From assembly GCF_000745425.1 (NCBI RefSeq), contig NZ_JQJH01000002.1, forward strand, positions 359,803-423,802: a stretch of 64,000 nucleotides of DNA, given 5' to 3'. The first letter of the stretch is position 1, and every line of letters starts with the position of its first letter. The DNA comes from Beijerinckia mobilis (lineage in GTDB: Bacteria > Pseudomonadota > Alphaproteobacteria > Rhizobiales > Beijerinckiaceae). The notes under the pieces are model-generated. The model saw only the letters and a list, made by a program, of their open reading frames with translations. It was not told the DNA's origin and did not search any database. Position numbers and translations under genes: made by a program. Positions 1 to 8,177 of the stretch are shown here, in pieces.

Positions 1-1
1 T

Positions 2-91
2 GGTTATCTGTTGCAGGCCTGTTTCGCGACCGGCAAGCGCGCTGGCGAGGGCGTGGTGCAATGGTTGGGGCGGGAAGGACACGGGCAATAG
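2..91 (+). CDS. C-terminal end of a BaiN/HI0933-type FAD-dependent oxidoreductase (partial)
   Basis: The window opens inside a reading frame that ends at the TAG at 89-91; 29 codons are visible. The visible tail, with GYLLQACFATG followed by a small-residue helix and a final WLG, resembles the C-terminus of the HI0933-like/TIGR03862 flavoprotein family, where this segment closes the FAD-binding domain. The identification rests on recalled family sequence and a short fragment, so it is moderate. The stop codon is also the first three bases of a dispersed palindromic repeat, with TAG running straight into AGCATTTT, so the repeat boundary defines the protein end. Confidence 0.5.
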   Translation, partial: GYLLQACFATGKRAGEGVVQWLGREGHGQ

Positions 92-188
92 AGCATTTTG
101 TATTGATGTTGAATCGCTTTGCGATTTCATCTGTCTGAAAATGCACTGGTTATTTTGGTTGGAGCGTTTTCGGATATTTCCGGAGCGC
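89..188. repeat. Dispersed palindromic repeat, beta plus gamma modules
   Basis: Beta module at 91-144: GAGCATTTT opens and GAAAATGC closes an outer stem around an inner TGAATCGC/GCGATTTCA hairpin. Gamma module at 162-187: GAGCG-TTTTCGGAT paired with ATTTCCG-AGCGC. A half gamma copy (GGATGTATCCGGAAACGCTC) lies at 321-340. Confidence 0.75.
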
Positions 189-757
189 TTGAACCTGTCT
201 TGTTGGACGTCATGACTTTATCGCCCGCCACCTGCGCTCTCATTAATGATGAGCGATATAGACTCGCCAAAAAGTGTCATTCCTTTGGTTGAAAAACACC
301 GCATGGCTTCGTGCCGGTTCGGATGTATCCGGAAACGCTCGTTATAAAAACGAAAGTGTTTTCAAAGCAATGGCATTGCGAAACGGGCCGTCGTGGTTGG
401 AAAATGCCCTCGGCCGAAAATCAGATGGTCTCTCGACGGGTAGACAGCGGCCGCCGAATCATCTTTTCTGCCCATGAGCATGATAGGATGTTTGTATATG
501 CTCATTGGACGATAATAAAGCGTGGCAAGAAAGTGCCTTCTCAAAACGGTTTGACAGAAACGGTCCGCGCTCGAGTCTTTTCGATTTCGCTGACATTGTT
601 AATGATCAGAAGCTTTTGAAAATACATGCTTCTTGATGAGATGTCATAGAATCTATCGAAGGATTCCAACTGTCATATCGATGACATATCGCGTTGAAAG
701 CGATTCCAGAAAGCAATTTCGATAGTGTTTGGCCCTGCCGGAACCAGTGAGGGGAAT
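189..757. other. Gene-free stretch upstream of the HdeA-like gene
   Basis: Apart from a decayed gamma repeat at 317-340 I see no convincing gene. The open frames on either strand lack family resemblance, ribosome binding sites and typical codon use. The last 100 bases must carry the promoter of the HdeA-like gene, but no strong hexamer pair was picked out. Confidence 0.5.
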
Positions 758-1099
758 ATGCTCAAATTCGTGACGATGTTTGCAGTAGCGATGGCCTTTG
801 TTGCGCCGGCTCGCGCGCAGACTGAGCTTTCGGCCTATGCCGATAAGAACGGTTACGTGAACATGAACGAGCTCACCTGCGCTCAACTCGCGCATACATT
901 TCAGGAAGATGCGAACTTCCTGGGAGTCTGGTACAGCGGCTGGTACAACGGCCTCGCCAAGAAATCCTCCATCAATATTCCGCGGGTCAAGGAAGGCGTT
1001 CACGAAGTGATCGTGTATTGCAAGGCCCATCAGGACAAGAAGATCATCGAAGCGATTGGCACCATTCTGGAAAAGGAAAAAGAGCGCAAGGGCGAATGA
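758..1099 (+). CDS. HdeA/HdeB-like periplasmic protein
   Basis: A 113-residue secreted protein. The start is taken at the ATG at 758 because GAGGGGA lies just upstream and the protein then begins with a clean Sec signal peptide (hydrophobic core FVTMFAVAMAFVAP, cleavage after ARA). The mature part has the HdeA-family layout: a short acidic start, the motif LTCAQL with the first Cys, an aromatic centre (GVWYSGWYNG), then a second Cys (VYCKAH) that would form the single disulfide, and a charged tail. HdeA/HdeB members are acid-activated periplasmic chaperones in enterobacteria; in alphaproteobacteria the role is mostly inferred. It stands alone, with gene-free sequence on both sides. Family call fairly secure, function inferred. 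Confidence 0.7.
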   Translation: MLKFVTMFAVAMAFVAPARAQTELSAYADKNGYVNMNELTCAQLAHTFQEDANFLGVWYSGWYNGLAKKSSINIPRVKEGVHEVIVYCKAHQDKKIIEAIGTILEKEKERKGE

Positions 1100-1478
1100 G
1101 GCCGTTGGCCGGCTGATCGCACCGCGCTGCAGGAATGCCATTTTGCCGGAAAGCGGAAATCGCCTGGGCTAAAAGGCTCTCTCTTTCGCTTCAGATTGTA
1201 AATAACCCGCCGGGCAGATGCGAGCCAATCGCATCTGTTCCGCCTCGCCGGCGTTGGACATGAATCCGCGCATTCTCACAGCGGCGCCGTCGCGCCTTAC
1301 CCTCGCTCCTCCCTCATTTTCGTCGTGATCGCCTTTTGGGTCCATTGCAACCGATTTCATTGATGTTGCCGTGGCAAACAGACTCCCTCAATATGGTGAA
1401 AATGACATGTGGCTGTCCGGGCAATAATTTGCCCCGGTGGGCGGGCAGACCATCTGACGGGATTGGGAGGTTCCGGCG
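1100..1478. other. Gene-free stretch
   Basis: About 380 bases between the HdeA-like gene and the AraC regulator. I see no supported gene, RNA or repeat; the end must hold the promoter of the regulator. Confidence 0.45.
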
Positions 1479-2495
1479 ATGTTGGAAACGGCACTGGTGC
1501 AGGATGGAAATGGCAATCCCCTGCTGCGCGATAAGCGCAACGACTCGCGCGAATGGTCCGTTGTGAACGATTTTTGTCATCAGACCTATATGCCGCTTTC
1601 GGCGCGGCCGCTGACGCGAGGGCTTGATCCCAATGCCACCATCCGTACGCTGAAGATCGGTCGGATCACCTTCAGCCGCTTCTGCTTCGGCACACCTACA
1701 CGCGCGGATGATTTCGATCCCGGTTCCGGGAAGATTATTGTCGTGAACACGTTGCGTGGCAGCGTGCGGCACCCGCTTGGCGGCAAAGACACTGTCGATA
1801 CCCGGCCCGGCAACAGCTATGTCGTCGATTGCAGCCGTACCGCGTATTGGAACATCGCGGATGGGCATGACCTCCAGTTGAATCTGACCATCCCGCATGC
1901 ATTGATGGAGGAGACCGCCGCGCGCTGGTACGGTTTTGTTCCTGGTGACGATCTATGGAAGAAAAGGATGGTCTTCGGCGGCGGCCAATCCGCCTGGTTG
2001 TCTTTGCTGGACTATGCGACGCGATCGGTGGATGCGCGTCATGACTCCATAGCCGACCCTCTGATCGAGCGGCGGATCGAAGAGACCATCTGCCTCGAGC
2101 TTCTGCGCAATTGGGCGGATTGCGCCGGTCTCGACCTGGATACCGGCGCCCGTTCCGCGGCACCGCATTACGTGCGGGAGGCCGAGAGGCTGATGATAGA
2201 ACGCGCGGCGGAGGCGCCGACCATAGCCGAGATCGCCACACGGCTCGGCATAACGGCCCGCAGCCTCTCGGAAGGGTTCCGCCGGTTCCGTGGCATCACG
2301 CCCCATGATTTTCTCACAGCACAGAGGTTGGACAGCTTGCACAAGGCCCTGCAAACGGCTGGCCGGGGCGAGACTATCACTTCCGTTGCCATGGCCCGCG
2401 GCTATGTCAATCTCGGCGCAATGGCGGCGAGCTACCGCAAACGTTTTGGTGAAAGCCCGGTGCAAACCCTCCGCAACCGGTCAGCTCACGGCTGA
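1479..2495 (+). CDS. AraC/XylS-family transcriptional regulator
   Basis: A 338-residue regulator preceded by TGGGAGG eight bases before the ATG. Residues about 40-220 resemble the AraC-binding-like sensor domain seen in FeaR-type activators. Residues about 225-335 hold two helix-turn-helix units: the first includes PTIAEIATRLGITARSLSEGFRRF, split here as recognition helix after IAEIATRLGI, and the second includes ITSVAMARGYVNLGAMAASYRKRFGE in the classical AraC position. The zinc alcohol dehydrogenase gene follows in the same direction after 287 bases that contain a palindrome and a leader hairpin, so it is a likely target. Inducer unknown. Family certain, target inferred. Confidence 0.85.
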   Translation: MLETALVQDGNGNPLLRDKRNDSREWSVVNDFCHQTYMPLSARPLTRGLDPNATIRTLKIGRITFSRFCFGTPTRADDFDPGSGKIIVVNTLRGSVRHPLGGKDTVDTRPGNSYVVDCSRTAYWNIADGHDLQLNLTIPHALMEETAARWYGFVPGDDLWKKRMVFGGGQSAWLSLLDYATRSVDARHDSIADPLIERRIEETICLELLRNWADCAGLDLDTGARSAAPHYVREAERLMIERAAEAPTIAEIATRLGITARSLSEGFRRFRGITPHDFLTAQRLDSLHKALQTAGRGETITSVAMARGYVNLGAMAASYRKRFGESPVQTLRNRSAHG

Positions 2496-2531
2496 AGGGT
2501 CGTTTCAGAGCCGAGGAAAGTCCGGGCAAAT

Positions 2532-2546
2532 TGTTATAATGTAACA
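2532..2546. promoter_or_regulatory. Zur-box-like palindrome with embedded TATAAT
   Basis: TGTTATAATGTAACA is a palindrome with one mismatched pair. It resembles the TGTTATAatATAACA core of proteobacterial Zur operators and contains a perfect -10 hexamer at 2535-2540. The gene downstream is a two-zinc dehydrogenase. Whether this is a Zur site, an AraC-regulator site or chance is open. Confidence 0.35.
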
Positions 2547-2649
2547 TATCTTTCATCGATTCGACCCAGGAGCGCCGGGTTCGGTTGATGGCGCACGTTT
2601 TCCTTCCCATTCCGAATGTGAATTTCCGATCTGGGACGTTTCACGCTTC

Positions 2650-2691
2650 ACGGCGGTCTACTCTTCCTGATCCGGATGCATAGACTGCCGT
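2650..2691 (+). promoter_or_regulatory. Leader hairpin upstream of the zinc alcohol dehydrogenase
   Basis: ACGGCGGTCTA (2650-2660) pairs with TAGACTGCCGT (2681-2691): 11 pairs including one G-U, around a 20-base loop. It lies about 90 bases before the start codon and would be in the mRNA leader if transcription begins near 2550. Confidence 0.4.
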
Positions 2692-2782
2692 CTCGCTGAG
2701 AGGCTTTTGGCATGCAGGGAACCAGCTCCTGCGGCCTGACCAGCCAGCGAACAGAAAATTTGCGACCAGGAGGAGAAACGCA

Positions 2783-3820
2783 GTGAAAGCTCTCGTCTAT
2801 CAGGGGCCGGGCAAGAAAGCCTGGATCGAGAAGGAAAAACCCTCGATCCAGAAGGCGACCGACGTCATCGTCAAAGTGACCAAGACGACGATCTGTGGCA
2901 CCGATCTGCACATTTTGAAAGGAGATGTGCCCACGGTCGATGAGGGGCGCACGCTCGGCCATGAAGGGGTCGGTGTCGTCGACGAAGTCGGCCCCGCAGT
3001 GCGCAACTTCAAGAAAGGCGATGCGGTGCTGATCTCCTGCATCACATCCTGCGGGGCCTGCCCGAATTGCAAACGCCAGCTTTACGCTCATTGCTCTGAC
3101 GGCGGCTGGATCCTTGGCCACCGGCAAGACGGCACACAGGCCGAATATGTCCGTATCCCGCATGGCGACAATTCGCTTTATCCGCTCCCGGCGGGCGTCG
3201 ACGAAGAGGCCCTGGTGATGCTCTCGGATATTCTGCCGACCGGGCTCGAGATCGGTGTGCAGGCCGGCGGCGTGAAGCCCGGTGACACAATTGCCATCAT
3301 TGGCGCCGGTCCTGTCGGCATGTCAGCTTTGCTGACCGCGCAGTTCTACGCGCCCGCTCGTATCGTCATGATCGATATGGATCCGGCTCGCCTTGCCCTT
3401 TCCCGGCAGTTCGGCGCGACTGATACGGTCCAGGTGGGCGCCGAGGATGTGGTGACAGCCGTCATGGCCATGACCGGCGGCCTGGGCGTCGATGTTGCAA
3501 TCGAGGCGGTGGGCATCCCGGCAACATTCGATATCTGCCAGAAGATCATCTCGCCCGGCGGGAACATCTCCAATGTCGGTGTCCATGGTGCGCCAGTGAC
3601 CCTGCATATCGAGGAACTCTGGATCAAGAACATCAATATTTCGATGGGACTTGTCTGCACCAGCACGACACCGATGCTGCTCAAGACCGTGCAGGCGGGC
3701 AAGGTCGATCCCAGCAAGCTGATCACCCACCGTTTCAAGCTCGATGAAATTCTCGATGCTTACGAGGTTTTTGGCAATGCCGCGCGCGAGAAGGCGCTGA
3801 AGGTTGTTCTGACAGCCTGA
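2783..3820 (+). CDS. Zinc-dependent secondary-type alcohol dehydrogenase (MDR superfamily)
   Basis: A 345-residue medium-chain dehydrogenase beginning with GTG, preceded by AGGAGGAGAA. Catalytic zinc ligands are visible as Cys38 in CGTDLH and His60/Glu61 in GHEG. The structural zinc site is complete (Cys90, 93, 96 and 104). The NAD(P)-binding fold starts at about residue 165 with a GAGPVGM glycine motif and an acidic residue following (VMIDMD), which favours NAD over NADP. The C-terminal domain (IEELWIKNINISMG) fits the secondary-alcohol dehydrogenase subgroup that oxidises short secondary alcohols and diols. It is paired with an AraC regulator, and its leader holds a palindrome and hairpin. 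The substrate cannot be read from sequence; acetoin/butanediol or 2-alkanols are options. Confidence 0.85.
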   Translation: MKALVYQGPGKKAWIEKEKPSIQKATDVIVKVTKTTICGTDLHILKGDVPTVDEGRTLGHEGVGVVDEVGPAVRNFKKGDAVLISCITSCGACPNCKRQLYAHCSDGGWILGHRQDGTQAEYVRIPHGDNSLYPLPAGVDEEALVMLSDILPTGLEIGVQAGGVKPGDTIAIIGAGPVGMSALLTAQFYAPARIVMIDMDPARLALSRQFGATDTVQVGAEDVVTAVMAMTGGLGVDVAIEAVGIPATFDICQKIISPGGNISNVGVHGAPVTLHIEELWIKNINISMGLVCTSTTPMLLKTVQAGKVDPSKLITHRFKLDEILDAYEVFGNAAREKALKVVLTA

Positions 3821-3843
3821 AGCACGTTCTGACGACGATTGGG

Positions 3844-3893
3844 CCGCCGGGGCATGTATTCACCCATGTCCTGGCGGTTCCCCGAGACATGGG
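3844..3893. terminator. Competing hairpins after the dehydrogenase gene
   Basis: Two overlapping stems are possible: CCGCC with GGCGG (3844-3877), and CCCATGTC with GACATGGG (3863-3893). They sit between convergent genes but lack a clear T run, so termination is only possible. Confidence 0.35.
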
Positions 3894-3934
3894 CGTCATA
3901 CTTTCGCTTTCGCCGGTTTATGAAACGTGCAGGC

Positions 3935-4035
3935 TAGAGCATGTTCGGATGTTTCCGAACTGCTCCCCCGAGGAAAATTAGAGCATTTTCAACTCATTTG
4001 ACTCGCGTAGCGATTCAATCCGAAGCGAAAATGCT
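3935..4035. repeat. Dispersed palindromic repeat, alpha plus beta modules
   Basis: Alpha module at 3937-3965 (GAGCATGTTCGG paired with CCGAACTGCTC). Beta module at 3981-4035 opens with GAGCATTTTC and closes with GAAAATGCTC. It lies between convergent genes, 14 bases from the pheT stop. Confidence 0.8.
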
Positions 4036-4049
4036 CGAGATGCCTTTCA

Positions 4050-6500
4050 TCACCCCCGCAACACCGCGCCGGTCTTCTTTCCGGCCTCTGCCACGATTTT
4101 CGTCGCGATCGTTTCGATCTCGGCTTCCGTCAGGGTCTTGTCGCGTGGCTGCAGCGTGATGGCGATGCCGACCGATTTTTTGCCTTCCGGAACACCCTTG
4201 CCCTCATAGACGTCGAAGACATCGACGCCGGCGAGCAGCGCGCGCTCGGCGCCCTGGACCGCCTTGATGAGATCGGCAGCCGCGACTGAACGATCGACGA
4301 GGAAGGCGAAATCGCGCCGCAGAGGCATGAAATCGGACAGATCGAGCTTTGGACGCGCTTTTGTCGGTTTGGCTTTGGGCAACGGCAGAGCGTCGAGTCG
4401 GATTTCAAAACCGGCGACGGGGCCTTCCATGTCGAGCGCACCGAGCAGGCGCGGATTGAGTTCACCGAAGGTGCCGATGACATTTTTGGGTCCGAATTGC
4501 AGATTTGCCGAGCGGCCGGGGTGCCAGACATCGGAACGGGTCGTATCCTTGCCACCCTTGCTGCCGTCGCCGGGCACGATCTGCAAGCCGCCGAGTGAGA
4601 CGCCGAGCGTGTTCAGGAGATCCAGCACATCGGCTTTCGCGTGATAGGCATCGGCAGGTTTCGCCGGGCCGGACCAATGTTTGTCCTGGACATATCCCTG
4701 CCGGAGCCCGGCGGCGGCGGTCTTCTGGTCGGCTTCGCCATCACCCTGAAAAATCTGGCCGACTTCGAACAGAGCGACATCCTTGAAGCCGCGTGCCGCA
4801 TTGCGCTTGGCGGCGGCGAGCAGGCCGGGCAGGAGGCTCGGCCGCATGGCCGAAAGCTCGGCGCTGATCGGATTGGCGAGCAGCGTCGCGGCCGTGGCCC
4901 CGCCGAACAGGGCTGCCTCCTTCTTGTCGATGAAGGACCAGGTCACCGCCTCGACAAGGCCATTGGCTGCGAGCGCCCGCTTGGCGACACGGGTGCGCCT
5001 TTGCGCCAGGGTCAGGACCGGCGAGACGAGCGGGGCGCCTTCGCGTGGCAGCGGCTGCGAGGCGACTTTCGCCAGACCGGCGATGCGGATGATTTCCTCG
5101 ACGATATCGGCCTTGCCTTCGATATCCGGCCGGGAGCTCGGTGCCCGGACGAGGACGAGATTGCTGTTGCCGGGCAGGTTCATCAGCTGGAAGCCGAGAT
5201 TTTCCAGAATGCCGGCCATGACCGAGGGATCGAGATCGACGCCGGTCAGGCGATTCACCTCACTCCAGGGAAATTCGATCCTCGTTTCCGGTTGCGGTAC
5301 CGCGCCGGCGACGACCACCTCCGAAGGCTCGCCGCCGCAGAATTCCTGCACGAGAGCTGTCGCGAGATCGAGGCCGGGCATGGTGAAGGCGGGGTCGATA
5401 CCACGCTCGAAACGATAGCGTGCATCGGAATTAATGCCGAGCGCGCGCCCGGTGCGGGCGATATTGACCGGATCCCAAAGGGCCGATTCGATCAGCACAT
5501 TGGTGGTCGTCTCGTCGCAGCCGGTCGCCGCGCCGCCCATGACACCGGCCAGAGATTCGACGCCGTCCTCATCGGCGACGACGACCATGGTCTCCGTCAA
5601 TGAATAGGTCTTGCCGTCGAGCGCGGTGAGCGTTTCGCCAGAGCGCGCAAGGCGAACGGTGACGGCGCCCTTGATCTTGTCGGCATCGAAGACGTGCAGC
5701 GGGCGGGCGCGATCGAAGGCGAGATAATTGGTGATGTCCACGAGGGCGTTGATCGGCCGCAGGCCGATCGCCTTGAGCCGTTTCTGCAGCCAGTCCGGGC
5801 TTGGCCCGTTGCGAACGCCACGCACCAAATGCAGGGCGAAGACGGGGCAGAGAGCCTCGGAGCCTTCCGGCAGCTCGATGCGGGCTTCGACGGGGGCGGC
5901 GAAAGCGCCGGCGATGGGCGCAATGTCGCGCGTCTTAACGATGCCAAGACCGGCGGCGGCGAGATCGCGCGCGATGCCCGCGACACCCATTGCGTCGGGC
6001 CGGTTTGGCAGCAGGTTGATGTCGATCATCGGATCGTCGAGCCCGGCATAGACGGCATAGGGTGCGCCGACAGGAGCATCGGCCGGCAGATCGAGAATGC
6101 CGTCATGATCGTCGGAAAGGCCGAGTTCGGCGCCGGAACAGAGCATTCCGTCTGATTCGACGCCGCGGATGACGCCCTTGCCGAGGGTGATCTTCTTGCC
6201 GGGAATATAGGTGCCGGGCGGTGAGAAGACGGTTTTCATGCCGGCGCGTGCATTGGGTGCGCCGCAGACGACCTGCACCAGCTGGCCCGTGCCGATATCA
6301 ACCTTGCAGACACGCAGGCGGTCGGCATTGGGATGTGGCTCGGCCTCGATCACGGCGGCGATGATGAAATCGCGCAAATCCTTGGCCGGATCCTCGACGG
6401 CCTCGACCTCCAGGCCGATATTCGTCAGCGTTTCGACGATCGTGTCGAGAGAAGCCTCTGTATCGAGATGATCCTTCAACCAGGACAGCGTGAATTTCAT
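4050..6500 (-). CDS. pheT: Phenylalanine--tRNA ligase beta subunit
   Basis: An 816-residue protein, normal for a bacterial PheRS beta chain. The start at 6500 gives the conserved opening MKFTLSWLKDHL; the upstream in-frame extension has no family match. An N-terminal tRNA-binding domain (about 40-150, with AEPHPNADRLRVCKVD) is followed by the B3/B4 editing region (about 210-400), B5, the catalytic-like core (about 480-690) and the C-terminal ferredoxin-fold anticodon-binding domain (SDFMPLRRDFAFLVD onward). PheT works only as part of a heterotetramer with PheS, whose gene normally lies directly upstream. Here the upstream side is a divergent promoter region and plus-strand genes; pheS is nowhere in this window. 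Identification certain, the isolation is notable. Confidence 0.97.
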   Translation of the reverse strand: MKFTLSWLKDHLDTEASLDTIVETLTNIGLEVEAVEDPAKDLRDFIIAAVIEAEPHPNADRLRVCKVDIGTGQLVQVVCGAPNARAGMKTVFSPPGTYIPGKKITLGKGVIRGVESDGMLCSGAELGLSDDHDGILDLPADAPVGAPYAVYAGLDDPMIDINLLPNRPDAMGVAGIARDLAAAGLGIVKTRDIAPIAGAFAAPVEARIELPEGSEALCPVFALHLVRGVRNGPSPDWLQKRLKAIGLRPINALVDITNYLAFDRARPLHVFDADKIKGAVTVRLARSGETLTALDGKTYSLTETMVVVADEDGVESLAGVMGGAATGCDETTTNVLIESALWDPVNIARTGRALGINSDARYRFERGIDPAFTMPGLDLATALVQEFCGGEPSEVVVAGAVPQPETRIEFPWSEVNRLTGVDLDPSVMAGILENLGFQLMNLPGNSNLVLVRAPSSRPDIEGKADIVEEIIRIAGLAKVASQPLPREGAPLVSPVLTLAQRRTRVAKRALAANGLVEAVTWSFIDKKEAALFGGATAATLLANPISAELSAMRPSLLPGLLAAAKRNAARGFKDVALFEVGQIFQGDGEADQKTAAAGLRQGYVQDKHWSGPAKPADAYHAKADVLDLLNTLGVSLGGLQIVPGDGSKGGKDTTRSDVWHPGRSANLQFGPKNVIGTFGELNPRLLGALDMEGPVAGFEIRLDALPLPKAKPTKARPKLDLSDFMPLRRDFAFLVDRSVAAADLIKAVQGAERALLAGVDVFDVYEGKGVPEGKKSVGIAITLQPRDKTLTEAEIETIATKIVAEAGKKTGAVLRG

Positions 6501-6852
6501 GGACGTTCTGCTTGAGCTTGGCCTTGCTGCTTGACTAAAGAGCCTTGGCAAAGAGCCGATGGTCTGATGCACTGAAAGGGGTTTCTAGTGCATCGGCGAT
6601 GAAAGTGGCACTGCGATTTGCGAAATATTCCGCCTTTGCGCAACAGTGCCGGAAAATTTTGCGGAATTTCCCGGCATCACCCGCTTGCGAAGCGGGGAGG
6701 GGCTTGCGGCGCGCGCGATTTCACGATTGAAAGAGCTTGGCCTTTTCCGCAGACTAAAACCAGTAGGCATTTTCCCGAATCCTAAAGTTTCAGCCTGCCA
6801 AGTTCCATCTTGCCGAGTTTCATCTAGCCAAGTTTCATCTAGCGAGGACTCC
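6501..6852. other. Divergent promoter region between pheT and a secreted-protein gene
   Basis: A 352-base intergenic region that must carry the pheT promoter on the minus strand. It contains a possible GGCACTG/CAGTGCC stem near 6610-6652, a GC-rich CCCGCTT/AAGCGGGG hairpin near 6682-6698, and the tandem repeat at 6796-6840. Confidence 0.5.
6796..6840. repeat. Three tandem 15-bp repeats before the secreted-protein gene
   Basis: Units at 6796-6810, 6811-6825 and 6826-6840 share the form (T/A)GCC(A/G)AGTT(T/C)CATCT. The array ends two bases before the GCGAGGA that acts as ribosome binding site for the ATG at 6853. Confidence 0.8.
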
Positions 6853-7260
6853 ATGGCCGCATCCAGAGCTTCATTCGCCGGTCTTTTGGCCGTGGTCCTC
6901 ACCCTTTTCGCCGGTTTGCCGGGAGCCATTATGGGCAGCGTGCCGGGCCATGCCGCCGATGTCGCCTCCTTATCGGATGTGCCCGACACGACCCCGGAGG
7001 ACGGCGTGCCCTGTGCCCTCAAGGGCTTCTCACTGACCGAGACCAATGCCTCGATGCTCCCTTGGGATGATGTCTGGTATGGGCATTTCTCCGGTGGCCG
7101 TCCGAGCGGTGTGCAGGATGTCATCGGTCGCGAGGTCATCGACTGGCGCGACGAGCATTTGTGTTTCCCTTCCAAAAAAAGTTGCGACGCCTATATGACC
7201 AAGATGCGGCATTCGTATCATCGGCCGGAAGGGTACTGGACCTGCCTTGTCCTGCGTTGA
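6853..7260 (+). CDS. Secreted protein of unknown function, four cysteines
   Basis: A 135-residue protein. The start at 6853 is chosen over an in-frame upstream ATG because GCGAGGA precedes it at the right spacing and it produces a signal peptide: hydrophobic stretch FAGLLAVVLTLFAGLPGAIMG with a cleavage site after GHAA. The mature protein of about 100 residues has four Cys (VPCALKG, HLCFPSKKSC, YWTCLV), suggesting two disulfides, and many aromatic residues. I recognise no family. It stands alone between pheT (divergent) and a TerB-like gene. Real by signal peptide, ribosome site and codon use; function unknown. Confidence 0.65.
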   Translation: MAASRASFAGLLAVVLTLFAGLPGAIMGSVPGHAADVASLSDVPDTTPEDGVPCALKGFSLTETNASMLPWDDVWYGHFSGGRPSGVQDVIGREVIDWRDEHLCFPSKKSCDAYMTKMRHSYHRPEGYWTCLVLR

Positions 7261-7380
7261 CCTTATGGCTGATCTGCGGGTGCGCTCATGGATGCCGTCA
7301 TGGGATCGGGTTCAGGGGCGCCGCGCTTGGTTTAAGCTGCCGTCCGGCTGAGTGTCATTATGCGGTCAGGGCGGCGGGCT

Positions 7381-7474
7381 AGAGTGTTTCGGCTAGAGCA
7401 TGTTCGGATGTTTTCGAACGGCTCCACTTGGAAATGCTCTAGATCCAGAAACGCTTCACTCAGAAAATGCTTTA
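7381..7474. repeat. Dispersed palindromic repeat, alpha module with decayed beta/gamma
   Basis: An alpha module at 7395-7424 (GAGCATGTTCGG with TTCGAACGGCTCC) is flanked by fragments AGAGTGTTTCGG (7381-7392) and GAAATGCTC/GAAAATGC. It fills the centre of the 369-base gap before the TerB-like gene; nothing else is seen in that gap. Confidence 0.75.
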
Positions 7475-7629
7475 AAGAAAATTCCATCTGTTGCGGGCCT
7501 TGCAGCCTGAACGCAATCCCTTTGCATTTTCTTTGGGGCCTTGCCGATCCGCTCCGGATGGCCTGTGTTCCTTTTCGCGCGTTTCTTTTCGATTGTGTTT
7601 GATCCCTTTCCCTTTTGGAACCGACCGGC

Positions 7630-8100
7630 ATGTTCGACGCCCTGAAGCGATTCATCGATCGATTGGCGGATCTGCCTGAACCCGATCCGGTTTTTTCCGA
7701 GGATGATTTCCGTCTCGCCGCCGTCGCGCTCATGGTGCATGTCGCCCATGTCGATGGCGAGACTGTCGCTGCCGAGCGCGACAAGCTACAAAGCCTTGTC
7801 GAAGAGCGTTTCGGCCTCGACCGCAAGGCGAGCCGCGCCTTGCTGCGGCAGGCCGAGGCGAGCGACAGAGTGACCGCCGATTTTTCCGAATTCACCGATG
7901 TTCTGAAGCGTCATCTCGATGAGGAGGCCCGTGCCCGCGTCGTCATGATGATGTGGGATATTGCTGAAGCCGACGGCCGGATCCATGAATTCGAGGAGAA
8001 TATGATCAAAAGGATCACGGAACTTCTCGATGTGTCGCCTCAAGCCCGGCGGCGGGCGATGGATCTGCCGCCCGACGGCACCGACGTTCTGGCGGAATGA
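7630..8100 (+). CDS. TerB-family protein
   Basis: A 156-residue, helix-rich acidic protein. The start is the ATG at 7630 (MFDALKRFIDRL); an alternative TTG lies five codons upstream. It has the TerB/DjlA-like layout: two repeats of a helical unit, each with the pattern ALMVHVAHVDGE and MWDIAEADGRIHEFE, where the Asp/Gly-Glu positions can bind metal. TerB-type proteins are linked to tellurite resistance and general envelope or redox stress, but solitary copies like this one occur widely in alphaproteobacteria with no known role. No other ter genes are near. An SDR gene follows 77 bases later and could share the transcript. Confidence 0.8.
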   Translation: MFDALKRFIDRLADLPEPDPVFSEDDFRLAAVALMVHVAHVDGETVAAERDKLQSLVEERFGLDRKASRALLRQAEASDRVTADFSEFTDVLKRHLDEEARARVVMMMWDIAEADGRIHEFEENMIKRITELLDVSPQARRRAMDLPPDGTDVLAE

Positions 8101-8177
8101 TCGCTTCCGTAAGGATCGCTCCCATGACGATAGGCCGCCGGCCCCGATGCGTTGCGCGGTGAGTTTCGAGGCGAAAG

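Noticed and set aside
274..619. Two short plus-strand frames in the region upstream of the HdeA-like gene
   Set aside because: They run through repeat remnants, lack ribosome sites and signal or domain features, and have non-native codon use.
2511..2530. GAGGAAAGTCCGGGC, identical to the conserved P4-side motif of RNase P RNA
   Set aside because: None of the other conserved regions, the expected stems or the 3' partner motif is found in the following 400 bases. It is a chance match or a fossil fragment at most.
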